Assembly (NCBI RefSeq): GCF_000972845.2
Contig: NC_040021.1
Location: forward strand, 6,119,291 to 6,183,290
Direction: 5' to 3'
Source of the DNA: Larimichthys crocea
Lineage: Eukaryota; Chordata; Actinopteri; Sciaenidae
DNA: 64,000 bases
Made by a program: the position numbers and the translations under genes. Positions 37,409 through 49,552 of this stretch are shown here, one piece after another (the stretch's first letter is position 1; each line of letters begins with the position of its first letter). The notes beneath the pieces were generated by a model. That model was not told where the DNA came from. It saw only the letters and a list, made by a program, of their open reading frames with translations, and made no database searches.

Positions 37409-37510
37409 ATGGAGGAGGCCGACCAAAACAGTTTTCCTCACCCGGAGAAGAGAAAGATCAAAGACACGAGGAGAAAGGAGGAGCAGACTTCCCTCCTGCT
37501 TACTGAGTAA
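37409..37510 (+). CDS. Candidate 33-codon ORF beside CpG-rich patch
   Basis: An ATG at 37409 preceded by TTGCGGGG opens a 33-codon frame beginning MEEADQNSFPHPEKRKIKD and ending LLLTE and TAA. It is strongly charged and protein-like for its length, and lies about 70 bases from and opposite to the minus-strand candidate at 36990-37339. It might be a short upstream ORF, the last coding piece of an exon, or chance. No database support possible here. Confidence 0.15.
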   Translation: MEEADQNSFPHPEKRKIKDTRRKEEQTSLLLTE

Positions 37511-38017
37511 ATGCAGGGAGCTCTATCTCTCTGTAGGGATGATTAGATTGTGCAGGGCGCCGTCATCTGAGTAAACACAAGTTACTATAGTGACCTCCAT
37601 GGAATCTTCAGCACAGACCAAGTGTTTTTGTGAGACTGGAGTTGTTTTTCAGACGGATTGAGGACAGTGATTTAGAGAACTCTACAGTCGACCTTTGTTC
37701 ATGACACGACAGTCATGCAGAATAGCCTGTGCTTTAGCTGTTTTGTTGGTTCTAGATGTGATATGAGGCCATGAAGAAAAACAAATCAAGCTGTGGCAAA
37801 TTTCAACCACCTTGAAATTGTCAAGCCACAAAGGTTCATTGCCTCATTCACTGATTTTACTGCACGCAGCAATGCAGCAGAGTGCCAGAAAAAGCAGGGA
37901 AGGAGCAGACTGCAACATAGTAAACCAATGTAAACAGCTCTGGATTTAAAATCAGCGTTGCATTGAACGCTGATAAAACTTCACACAGCAATTGGTTGTG
38001 ACCATGAGCAGCTTTCT
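37511..38017. other. Non-coding with a small perfect hairpin
   Basis: ATCAGCGTT (37951-37959) and AACGCTGAT (37966-37974) form a 9-bp perfect stem with a 6-base loop just upstream of an L2-type tail. Nothing else seen. Confidence 0.45.
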
Positions 38018-38165
38018 GCCTCTTAAAGGAAGTTTTTCCTTGCCACGATCGTCAAGTGCTTGCTCATGGTGGAAATCGTTGGACCTTAAAGAGTACAGTC
38101 TAGACCTGCTCAATATGGAAAATGTCATGAGATAACCTCTGTTGTGATTTGATGCTATATATTGT
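38018..38165 (+). mobile_element. L2-type LINE 3' UTR/tail
   Basis: CTTAAAGGAAGTTTTTCCTTG, GCTTGCTCATGGTGG, GAGTACAGTCTAGACCTGCTC, and GAGATAACCTCTGTTGTGA followed by TTTGATGCTATAT match in order the 3' region of the L2-type LINE common in fish. About 150 bp; reverse-transcriptase part absent, as in typical 5'-truncated insertions. Confidence 0.8.
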
Positions 38166-38282
38166 AAGATGCTGAACATTATAATTAGTAAACAAACCAA
38201 GAACCGCAGTGCCAAAGAGTGGCATCAAAGAGCAATTATCGTGGATGTACATATTATATTACAATATTATATTATGACTCAG

Positions 38283-38573
38283 ATGGCATGGTGGTGCAGT
38301 GTCAATCCAGATGGTTCCCTGTTCAAACCCTCCAGTTGGTGGGGAGTTTGCATGTTCTACCCGTGTCTGCATGAGTTCTCTGCAGCTTCTTCCCACAGTC
38401 CAGAGACATGCAGGTTAACTGATATGTGAATATGAGTGTGAATGGTTGTTTGCATGTCATCCCTGTGACGAACTGGCAGCTTGTCCAGCGTCCGTGTACC
38501 CCGCCTTTCGTCCAATGCCAGCTGGGATTGGCTCCAGCCCCCCATGATCATGATAAGAATAAGCAGTTAAAAG
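38283..38573 (+). repeat. Dispersed repeat family B, fairly complete
   Basis: TGGCATGGTGGTGCAGTG head, GTTCAAACCCTCC (B-box-like), GTTTGCATGTTCTACCCGTG, CCCACAGTCCAGAGACATGC, CCCCGCCTTTCGTCCAATG and GGCTCCAGCCCCCCATGATC, with a tail near AAGAATAAGCAG. It has the complete order of family blocks, lightly diverged. Confidence 0.75.
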
Positions 38574-39912
38574 AAATTGATCGATGAGATGAATTAAATT
38601 GAATTATCTTTCCATCTGGAACTATCATGAGGTAAAGACTGCAGTTTGTCCAAAATGTTACGAGATACCTCAACTTTCTCATCAGCCTTATTCTGACCAA
38701 AATCAAATGGCTTGAAAAGAAAGAATCTGACAAAAGTTGTTGCATTGTTTGGTCCAGTTTCCATGGCTTGGTTTTTATTGTGAAGAATAATTTGTGTCTG
38801 TTTATCTTTTGCGTGGGTGTGTGCTTTTAGTATAAGATCCAAGGACGTGATTTAAACCAGTTATTTAGTTCATTTAATAGGAAAAGCTTTGTGTTTCTAA
38901 CACTTTGTCCCAACAATCAATAATCCACTGTGGCCAGACACAAAATACTGTTTCACTTAAAGTCAAAACCGGGAAACAATTTGGCACCAACCATCAAGGG
39001 CAGCCAAAAACATTCATGTTGCCCTCTGATGCTCGTATGAAACCCTCAGTCATCATCCAAACTTTATCTTTTGACAGTGTGATTAAGAGTTTGACATGTG
39101 TGCGTGCACTTGCGGCACATTTCAGTGTAAAAGAGCATAAACAGGAAATGTTGGTTTCCTGCCACATGGACATGATTGGCAGAGGAAGTTATTCTTCACA
39201 AGCTGACAAGAGCTGCTAACTGTTAGCAGACATTCGGTCTATAAATACTGTCGATAAGAACGTGATGCAACCGGAGGGCCATATCCAAAGTCGCGACCAA
39301 AGAGCTACAGCCGCTTCACTTATTGTGGTTGCTTTTATGTGGCCTGAAGAGTTATTTCACTACTATGTGACCCTTCATGACAGCCAGACACCTGCACAGC
39401 CTTTTGATTTCATAAGATAGAATTAAGCAAGACTCAAACCAAAGTAATAAGTCATGTAGTTGCACTTAATGGAACAAATATCCGTGAAAAATACTGTTTT
39501 TTGTTTTGCTCGTAAAAAAATTTCCTGTGAAAAATCTGGTGTGTGACAGGAAATGAGTTTGCAATTTGCTGTTCTGGTTCGTTTAAAATACACAGAGGAA
39601 CTGAGTAATTATCATCAAACATTGATAGCTCCCATTGCTAAACAAAGAAAATAGCTCAATCTAGAAAGAACAGACATCAATAGAAAGTCACATTGTTCTC
39701 ACACATCCACCATTTTGCCAGATCTGTGATGTGTGTTTAGCTGATTGGTGTAGATGTGCGCCGACGTGAATAATGCGTGCAGAGACGATCAGAGACGCAA
39801 CAGCAGTGAGCAATCAGCAACTAAAATGAAGGTTTTCATCGAACTTGAAAGATTATCACCTCTAAGCTGCTCTAATTACTGATATTAAGTCAAAGGATCG
39901 TTAATGTAAAAA
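38574..39912. other. Non-coding, nothing identified
   Basis: AT-rich. The plus frame 38905-39219 (104 codons) has no motif or splice context. Confidence 0.45.
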
Positions 39913-40043
39913 TGGCTCTGGAAGTCGTCCACTAATCAGAAGATCTGTGGTTCGATTCCTGACTCCTCCACTCTGCATGTCCAAGTGTCCTTGGGCAAGA
40001 TACTGAACTCCAAATTGCTCCTGATGGCTGTGCTGGTGTGATG
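39913..40043 (+). mobile_element. SINE fragment, same family as 3306 and 7186
   Basis: GTCGTCCACTAATCAGAAGATC, GGTTCGATTCC (clean B-box) and GTGTCCTTGGGCAAGATACTG match the first half of the SINE. The start shows an A-box-like TGGCTCTGGAAG. The body after about 40040 and the GCTATATAA tail are missing, so it is 3'-truncated. It is an independent insertion outside the duplicated unit. Confidence 0.7.
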
Positions 40044-43000
40044 ACGAATTTAGCTAAATAACTAGTTTTAATTTGTTTTCAACTTTATCATTTTGGATGA
40101 TTCTCGTCAACGTGTTTCGGCAGCTGTTTTAAGCACAAGACTTAAACTCTAACTTCTCCAATGGAGAGCTGGAGCTGCTCAATGACTGACAGATCAGGCC
40201 AGGCTCAGCTTTCCACTTAAAGCGTTCACACGAAATGTGTGTTTACCAAAAAAAAACTGAGCATTGCTCTCAGTGAAGCTGGTAGCAACACACAAACAAA
40301 TTAGAACACCATGTAAAGAATGTAAAAAACGCTGACCTCAGCATTCATCTTGCATGAGGGCAGACGTGCGTGGAGGCCTTGTGTGGAAATGTGTTGCAAT
40401 AGTTCTGCAGTAGTGATCATAGACTCTGTAGAAAACTTCTCTATGTGGGGACTGAATACTAATAGGATACGGTGCGGCTTTTTAAAACTGTGGTTAAGTT
40501 ATACAAATTATAGTGAGTCGCAGAAATAAGCCAAAGGGATCTTTTTCCTCATCTTATTGCAGTACCTTTAAATTTCATTTGATTTGAGTCGGGCAGATAT
40601 GGAAATTTTCCTTCCATTCGCTTTCTTCAAAAGATATCAGGAGACTGCGAGCCTTTCCACAAAGACAGGCCTGATGCTGTGAATGTGCCCTTGAAAAGTG
40701 TTATTAGGAAATCATATGAGCTTAATAGTCGCTCATGCGCTCACAGATTGATCAGTCAGGTATGAATTAGAAACAGAGATTGAATGACCTTTTTTTCCAA
40801 ACACTCATTTGTGTATCTGTGTGTGAACAGCAGCTCTACACAGGTTTTTATTCACAGTCTCCTGTGTATATTCAGGCATGTATGGCTGGCTCTGCTCAGC
40901 GTACCTCGGACAGAATGGAGTCACTGATTAGTCTATCAACAGCGTTGAGACCATTTGATCTTCCTGTGCGGTTTGTAAAAGGCAAAGATCCATATTGCAG
41001 ACTGGAGGTTTATGTTTTTCATCATGCATGCACTTTTCTTGGACTCTCTCGTATGGAAACCCAGAGAAGCTGTGCTGACTGGTAGTTATTCATTCATTCG
41101 TTGGAAATTAATAATTGAATAATTGTCATAAACTAGTACCAGCAGCTCTTAAATCATTTCCATTTCTTCACATTCTCACTTTGTGGCTTAAAACATAGTG
41201 GTTGGCAGTATCGTACTTGCCAGAGACAGAGAGAGACAAAACACAAAATAAAACATAAGAATCTGACTCATAGATTTATCAGGATAATATTGTTAAATAC
41301 TTATTTTAAGAACTCAAATAGTTGTAGATTTATTTTGAGTTCATTCAGATCAACTTCAGATTGCTTGTTTGTCCAACTCGCAGTCTAAAAGCAATTTTTA
41401 CTTGCTGAGCAACAATAGATTTGAACATTATCAAGATTGTTGTCAATGAATTTTTATTTCATCAGCTGATTGTTTCAGCAGTAATTCTGATGACCCATAT
41501 TATTCTTTCAAATGAAAATAGTAAACAATTTGTGATCCTTATTTAGTCCTTATCAGAGTAATGCGTTCAACATTTTATTGTCTATTTGGTAACGGCTGTA
41601 TCAAGTATAGAGGACTCGGCACGGGGAGACACTGGGCATGTGCAGAAGACATTAACGGGAACATTGTCAAGTATCGTCAAAGTATGAAGCCGCAGGAACC
41701 GCAGGGTCTGAGCGAGGACTTTATGGACCAGCCTGTAAAACGTGTCTCCTGTATTAAATGCATGAGAGCAGACTGTAAGCCGATTGCATTTATTACATGC
41801 TCGTCTGCAAATCCGAGCTCCTATGTTACACTTAAGCGAAGTGACACTGCTATGTTCCCCCCATTATACATCCAGAATGCTGTAATTTATAAAACAGCCT
41901 GTGTTTGTAACATTTCGTAGACAAGAACAGCCGATTCAGACTCGAGAGAGCAGTCTTATGTTTTTCTCGTAAGGTTCCAATCCAGTTTATCATCTTACAA
42001 TCGCTCAGTTGTGTGTGATCTTGTGACACCTTCAGCATGTGCTGACCACCACGTTGGAAAGCACTGTGATAAAACAACTCGCATTCTATCTCGGATCTAT
42101 AAAACATAGTATCCGCAACTGTCGCTTCAACGGTTTTCAAACATGTTTCATGTTGACGTAGCCCCAAAAACACTTGTGCACCCCGATAATGACTCTGAAA
42201 TAGGAGGTAAGCAGCGTCCAAGGGAGAATGCGTGAGAGGAAACTTGTGGAAAGGAAGGCAAAACACACAGTGACTTCTTTGTCTGTTTTAGTTAAATGTC
42301 ACAATTATTCCAAAAAGCGATTTAAGAGAATTCCTTTAATGATTATCGTTCACAAATTATAGATACGTTTGTCCAACTCGCGTTTCTTCATGGGGTATGG
42401 CATTTGTCCTGTTTTGGGTCATGGGGTCACAGTTGCATCTTAACCGTCGACCATTTGTTTCGCAGTGTGCAACACAAATGTCTTATAGAGTGAGCCGTGC
42501 AGCCAATTTAAAAGTCTTGCCATCTGTACTAGCTTTAGACGTCCTGTATGTCAGTGAAATAAATTGGTAAAGTGGTTCTTTAAGTGGCCCGTGTACCAGT
42601 GCCTCTGCATAAACCTGCAGCTGTATATAAATGAGCCAAGGAAAAGCTAATTCTGTGTGGTAGTAAACAAAATGTAGGGTCATATTTTACTCTGGCATCG
42701 GGAGAGATCTGATTCCAGGCCCACTGACCTGTGAGTCCCCGCTGCCAGCTGCTAATCAGCCTCGGCCAAGCCGGCTCACGGCAGCTACGGGTGCCAGCAC
42801 ATCAGCAGCGATGGGAAGCGAGGTTTCCACCACGTTCTGTCCTAAACGCTTTCAGATGAGAAAGTCACTGACGTAGGCAAGCTCGAGCAAACGCAAATTG
42901 GGCCGCATTCATGGCTCGCAAGCGTTTTCCATCTGCCTGAATGCACCAACTCTGAGAGTTCAGATCTGTTATTTTCTGTCAGGCTTTGGCTTCTTCTTTT

Positions 43001-45154
43001 TTTTAAAGGCAGATTCCCACCCATGGTGAGTTTGTTGAGGTATTCTGTTTAACTTTGTGTGAAATGAAGCTTTTGTTTTGGATTTGCGGGCTGTCAGAAA
43101 AGGAAAAATAGAAGACAAATATACTCTTTGATCTTTTTTTATTCCACAGATAAATCATGTGTTGAATGTGTTCTTGTTTGTATTTGTTTGCTTTGTGTTC
43201 AACAGTCTTGGGAAAGTACATCCTCTGTCTCTTGAGCTTTCTGATAAATTCAGCCGTAATTACTGTGATAGATTATATGGGAGGGACGTGTGGTAAGAAT
43301 CTCGGACAAATAATTTGTGTTTGTTGTGACTCAGCATGATGCTCAGAGAAGAAAACGATGTATGCAAATTGTCAGTCTTGTATGGTAATTTTTGTACATC
43401 TGTAATTAGTGCTGGATGTGATAATTAAAAAGGATTGGGATCGTCACTCGGAGTGCTCTCACTTCCAAACAAAAACAGTCTGTTAAGGCAGCCGCGAGGA
43501 TCGCTGCCAGAGGGAACAATAGTCACTTTGTGGTTCTGGTTTATTCTGGCCAGCCTCTCTGTGTTCCTGTGGTCACCTCCTGGAGCTCCTGTCTGTGGGC
43601 ATTCCTGGCATACTGGCAAGTCTGAAGTTGACACGATAGAACATTGGGATTACACAACAACTTGGGTTATACAGTTTTTTTGATATTAACTATGAATGTA
43701 ACTACTACAAAGGTCTGCAACTAGCAGAAAGTTTTATTAGACAGGTGTGTTGGATCAGTAGGTGCCCAGTGCCATGCCAGCTTCAGACTACACAATATCA
43801 GCATGATAAGAGCCTGACACAGATGTAGGATGTCAGGAATGAATGGGAACTGTTTCTGGAACACATCACGACATCCCAAACGGACTTTTTTTACCTTCCA
43901 TGACATGTTCCAAACGTTGACGGACAGGAACACGGATGCACAACATGCCAAAGTAAAGAGGAATGTTGTTGGTGCTGTAATGAGGACTTGTGAAATGGAA
44001 AAAGGATCACAGTAATTGTGCCATGGCAGCAAAGAGCAATATTTTGGTGTACATCCTGGGTTAAAATAGCAGAAACAGGTGCTACCATCGTTTACATTCT
44101 TGTTCCCAAAAGCCAGTCCCTAACACCGCCTTCCTAATGACATCACACGTATCATGAAGGACGGCAAGATATGATTGGTCCAGGAACAACGTGGAGTCTG
44201 TAATATCTTTGAATCAAAGCTTTATTACACACACTCGGTCCTTAGCACAATAAAAACAGCCAGATGGAAACATAGAAAACAAAAAGTCCACAACATCAGA
44301 TATTTACATATAGGCTAAAACCCCACATACTAGATACAAGCTTGACTGAACTATTTGACTCTCTAATTGCCTAATCTGACACAGTAAAATCTGGCATAAG
44401 AAGCAGGCGCACTTTTAGCCCAAAATGTGCCGTCCTACCCACGGCAACACAACAGGGTTCGAATAGAGCAATGATAAAAACAACCACTGCCATTTGTGGG
44501 AGTCTGTTGCTTTCATCAGCATACAAATAAAAGCTTCATGTCTTTATGTTTGTGGTCAGGGAGGAAGTTATTATATTTGACATTTATTACATAATTATGA
44601 TATCTGCCTGATACCGTATATCAGTTTCACACACGCACACACTGTCACAGCCTCTCTCTCGACCATCTGTCACAGAAGTGATGTCTTCCTCTCAGAGTGT
44701 TTGTTTCACGGCTGTCATTCTTCAGCACAGCTAACTCTGATGTTTGCCTATATAAGGGCAGAGCCAGCCTCCGTTCATTTTTCCCATGGAGGTCGATCAG
44801 CTGAGATGACCGGCAACAGGAACTTGAGCAAACCAGCTGTCTCCGTCTTTGACGCAGCAGAAAAAAACGTCTGTGCCGTACAGCTTTGTTTTTGCTCTTG
44901 AGTTGTACTGTTTAGCGGGTTCAGCACTTTCTCTGTGAGAAGGAAATTTTTTAATACTGATCTTGGTTTGAATATTTAGTATTTAGTTTTGCCATATTAT
45001 ATTCCCCCTTCCTTTTAATCGCAGGTTCTTTCATTGTTCTCTTACATCCACTTGTACTCTCCTGGATCTTCCTCAAACACCAGCCCTACTTTGCAAAAAC
45101 TCACAGTTTATACATTAACTAATTGATTTATTGTGGTCAAGTGGCAACCTGAAT
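40044..45154. other. Long non-coding stretch with one GC-rich patch
   Basis: 42690-42960 is GC-richer, contains CAGCTGCTAATCAG and several CpGs, and might be a regulatory element, but this needs cross-species alignment. Frames 41561-41920 plus and 42266-41850 minus overlap on opposite strands without recognisable domains. No repeats identified. Confidence 0.4.
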
Positions 45155-45512
45155 GAAGCCAGTAATGGAAATGACAAAAACTGCAGTTCCGCAAACGTCC
45201 ACTTGAGGCTGGCTACAGAACGAGTCGGTCTCCATGTTAAAATGTCCAACTTCACAGCAGAAATAAACATGTTTACAGCCTGGTACAAAAAACTGTTTTG
45301 GTCTCTATAGCTAATTTCCCCGTTCATGACAACTGTACTGAGGGTGAATTTATATACAACTCACCTGTTCAAATTATATTAAGGCTTAAAGTTATGCAGA
45401 ATTAACAGCGTAGCCGCTCTGTTTGACAGGTGGGTGCTGTTACAGATGCCAGAGCCACCACACTATGTGTGATGTCATGGATATGACTTCCATTCTTTAT
45501 ACTGTCTATGGT
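45155..45512 (-). repeat. Dispersed repeat family A, inverted, near full length
   Basis: The reverse complement of the 12724-13045 family: AACTGCAGTTCCGCAAACG, CATGTTTACAGCCTGGTACA, GTCTCTATAGCTAATTT, TATTAAGGCTTAAAGTTATG, GATGTCATGGATATGAC, and ATACTGTCTATGG at the end. It is longer than the plus copy by an internal block near 45410-45460 (TTTGACAGGTGGGTGCTG), showing the 12724 copy has a deletion. Confidence 0.7.
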
Positions 45513-46339
45513 TGTGATAAATGAAAGCTCAAGAAACATGGATTTTTCCAAAGTATCTTAAAAGAAGAGTCAAAGTAATGCTGAGGGACTTCTGTCCAAA
45601 ACATGTTTTCTTCCCTTGCAGTGATTCAATGCATAAAATATTCAGAAGCCAATTTCTGGGTTAAACACACTCAAACAGTGCCTTTTCAAAAATGTAAACA
45701 TTGTGTAAAGCTGAATATGCTGATTAATAAACGTGTTTATTCACATTAATCACAAGCATGCTTCTTCTCTGGAAACCCATGAAAAGTGTAAGTGCCTATA
45801 TATGGAAGCACTTTCTCAGGTCATTGGGTTTCTATTGATGGTTAATGCCAAAGCACGGTCAGGATAAAGTTTAACAATGAGAAAACATGCGGTCACAGGT
45901 AAAAACCCCACACAGGGTTTCACATTCCTGACAGCTGATTTAGACACAATAACTGATGTGTCATATGTGAGCAGTGTTTCCCTGTGAGACAACAGTCAAA
46001 CAATGCCACCTCAACTCCTGATGATTACTCCTTTTTACAATCTTACCCTGATTAATTGGTTGTACTTCAAAGTCTGCAAACCAGAATGATTCATACAAAT
46101 GATAGTATCAAAACCTGCCCACTCATATGCTTGATTGAAGACATTCAACACGCAGCCAAATCCAAAATACATCAATGAAAAACATTCAAATCTACATAAT
46201 TGCTTTAATCATTATTTTTTCTTGTATTATTTGGTTGGACTGACATCAAGAACTAAATCCAAACAAATTCATTGTTTGCTTTCCTCGAATAGCTTATTCA
46301 TGAATTTCTGGAAACACTTCATCATTTATTTAGTTTCTA
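45513..46339. other. Non-coding, nothing identified
   Basis: AT-rich sequence between two repeats with only short open frames and no recognisable features. Confidence 0.45.
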
Positions 46340-46662
46340 TTAAAGATCCAATGTGTAAGCTTTAGTGGCATCTGGCAGTGATAATGTACACTGCAACTAA
46401 CTGAGAATCCACTTGCCTCACCCTCCTCATCCAAGAGTGTAAGACAAACTATTGTAGGGCAAATGGCCCTAGAGCCAGTATTTGGTTTGTTTGTTCCGGG
46501 CTACTGTAGAAACATGGCTGTTCAACGTGGTGGCCTCCATGAAACAGGACCCACTCCCTGGGTACATAAAAAAAGAAAAAAAGTCTTGTTTTATGGTAAG
46601 ACACTAATTAAAACATTAATATTATATCCAATTTCCGTCATATTTTACACACTGGACCTTTA
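46340..46662 (+). mobile_element. MITE-like element with TAAAGGTCCAGTGTGTAA ends
   Basis: The left end TAAAGATCCAATGTGTAAG and right end TTACACACTGGACCTTTA are inverted repeats with two mismatches over 18 bp. Inside are AGAGCCAGTATTTGGTTTG, GGGCTACTGTAGAAACATGG and AGGACCCACTCCCTGG, blocks I recognise from a common teleost element. 323 bp, no transposase. TTAA at both margins could be a target-site duplication but is ambiguous in AT-rich flanks. Confidence 0.75.
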
Positions 46663-49259
46663 AAACGACACTCAAGATACAATGAAAATGAAAATAACAT
46701 GTATTAATTTGCATATAAGCTTCAAATAACAAACAAAAAAAGCATCTATCTGTGAACCTTCCTCTAAAAATCAACCCTCTACCTTCAGCGTTTCTCAACA
46801 AAACACATTGTGTGTATCCCCGAGGCCCAACAAACATGTTGAATGCATTTTCCAAAGCTGAATTTTCAAATATTTTAAAAAAAAAACCCTCCATAGTTTA
46901 CATTCATGTTCACAGCATGCAGTCTTCTTCTTCTCTTCTTTACATTTCTTGGCGTGTTACCACCACAACTGTTGTTTAGTGGCATAGCATGAAAGTACCT
47001 TTTAATATATTTACCATCACACTGGGCAATCTGACTTAAGGCTTCACCTTTTCCACATGAATAGTCTCCTTCCATCTGGCTTCATCTGTTTATTGTCTTC
47101 TTGTTGTTGTGTTGCTCTCGTGCTCCACGCATTTGCATGACAACCTTCTGCAGCTGGCATCGCGTCACGATCGTGCACATGCATATGCATCCTCATGAAG
47201 GTACAAGTACTCATTGAAACCTTCACAGAGATGACCTATAAGCCGTGAAAAGACAGAAAACCCTTCCTTAGATACTGTTTTATCGAAGATGATCAACATA
47301 TTTCAAGAGTTACATTTGTATTAGTGTAGAAATGTATGTTCTCGCTTTGATCACCACTCCTACATGATGCTCTTCTGCTGGCTGCAGTTAGTTACTTCAT
47401 CTTACTGACAGGTGTTACTCTGTGATATTTGGGAAGTCCAACTATACATTTAGACCCTTACTCTTGTCTTGTCTCTCAGTTCAACTCTGTCAAAGCTGCT
47501 GTAGAATGCTGTTGGGTCTCTGTTTCGTGTATGCTGAAAGAAGCTTTGGCATTTTTGATACTGAGGGATGGATGGATGGAAATCTCCTGTTTTACCCCAA
47601 AAAAAAGAAATATCAGTACCAGTATGTTTTTAGGAGTTTGATCGAAGGATGGTTAAAGGTCATCAGTTGAGAACAGCATGAGAGAAAAAAACATACTTTA
47701 GAAGCCATGTGACGTGCAGGTTACTCTCGTACATGCATGATTTACAGCCTCCCCGTGGCTATCACTACCCTTGTCTCTGGCTGCCCGGAGGTCCATCTAC
47801 TGCATGTAAATTCCAGGAACCAGGAGTCTATATGAGCTCCATATTGGTTTTTATTAGCAGTAAAGCCTTTAACAATCTTCCCAGACAGACCTCTGCTTTA
47901 GAAGATCCTCCACGCCATTTAAATCAGAAAATAAAATGGTGGACTGACAGCGGGGATATGTGGCATGATTCTGATGATGGATTTCGTGAGGATTCAAGGG
48001 TTCGGAAATGTGTCTGGTTGGGTGCAACTCCGACATTTGGTCACATTATACTCACTGGCAGGCAAACGTACTGTATAATACATGCCTTCACCTTCAGTAT
48101 GTGGCCTACTTCTGAGTTGTGCCAGCAGGGTTTATGAGAAAGGTTGAAGTAAAACTTGAGGTGCCATCAGGATTAGTTACACCACGCGAGAAAGAGCCAG
48201 GCCAGTTTATTTGACGTAGTCCATGAAAAACCACCAAACTTGTCCAATTCAATGCCAACCAAATGATTTAATGACAACTTTTAAGAGCATTTTATTGGGA
48301 CGATTACTCCAGCCAAGCTGGATTTCTGTGAATTGTTTTCTACCTCACATCACCAGTTTCTGGCGTCCAGAAACTCCGTAGAGAAGTGCGCCTCACCCCT
48401 GCTGAGTGATCCTTCATCTCATTTATAAATCAAAGTCAATATTTTTGGTCATAAAGGAACACTCTATGCAGTTTAAGTTTGCCTGCGCTGCCCTACACTC
48501 TGGCTGACAGTGTTTTTCCTCTCACCTACAGTACCTCCCGTATATTCTCTGCACTTTGAAGCACTATTTTGATGAGGAACAGTGTTTTCCGTGTGTTAAA
48601 CGTTTCAAAGCCGGGGAGGCAGCAGGCGATCAAAGCGAGTTTGCGAGCACACGACTCCCGCTCCCTCCAATCTCTGTCCTCAGCCTCGTAAACCTGAGAG
48701 GAAGATGTTTTGGAGACTTTTTTTTCCTCCTTGTTTTCCAGAGGCTGTGGCCTGATCCAATGTTGATGAGACAATGGTCATGACATCCCTACTCGCCCCG
48801 CTGCTGCCTTTTGATAGTAAAGTCAGGGCTTTCCTGAGGAATCTGCCCAGGCGGGGCTCTCTATCCTCGTCTTTGAACATGTAGCAGGAGGGTGGAGAGG
48901 GACTGGGGGTGGGATGAACCCTTAACTTTATGAGGCGCACTCCTCATCCTATTGTCTTAAGATAAAGGCAAAGAGTAGTCGGGCGTAATTTAGGAGATGC
49001 AGAGACGCAACAGATGCATGGAAATCCTCAAGCCTAAAGATGTTTGAACCCTGACATATGGAGGAAAGGGGATTGCGGGAAGAATTTATTGCTTCACCAC
49101 TTTATTACTATAGGAAACAAACTCTGCAGTGGTCCCTGCATTTCCATCTTAAGTTCTAAACATCCATCATACGTCGTCTTCACTAATTTACAAGCCATCA
49201 GGCTGTCTATTCATAAGCAGCTGTGCGTGTTTTACAGTTCATAACTTTACATGAATAAT
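46663..49259. other. Non-coding, one acceptor-led frame
   Basis: A good acceptor-like CCTCTCACCTACAG ends at 48531 and is followed by a frame open to 48783 (see findings). The plus frame 47709-48137 (142 codons) has no domain. No repeat recognised. Confidence 0.4.
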
Positions 49260-49552
49260 TTGACATTTTGGGGAAATACGCACTTTCGTGGGGAGAGTTT
49301 AGCTTAACGTAGCATAAAGACTGGAAACAGATGGAACCGGTTACCCTGCTTCTGTCCAAAGGTAACAAAATCTGCACAGCAGCACCTCTGAAGCTCATTC
49401 ATTAACACATTATACATCTTGTTTGTTATGACTACTTCTTGGCCTGGAGCAGTGACTTCTTTGGGTCTCAGCTGGTTGCCTGGCAGTGACAAAACTCCTT
49501 CTTATCTAAGTTCCAGCAAGAAAACAAATAAGTATATATCCCAAAATAACTA
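49260..49552 (+). mobile_element. MITE-like dispersed repeat with GACATTTTGGGGAAATAC end
   Basis: The left end TGACATTTTGGGGAAATACG is mirrored by the right end GTATATATCCCAAAATAAC. Between them lie AGCATAAAGACTGGAAACAG, CTGTCCAAAGGTAACAAAATC, CAGCACCTCTGAAGCTCA and TTCTTGGCCTGGAGCAGTGAC, in the order of a very common teleost repeat. Shortened relative to the longer family form I recall. No coding capacity. Confidence 0.7.
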
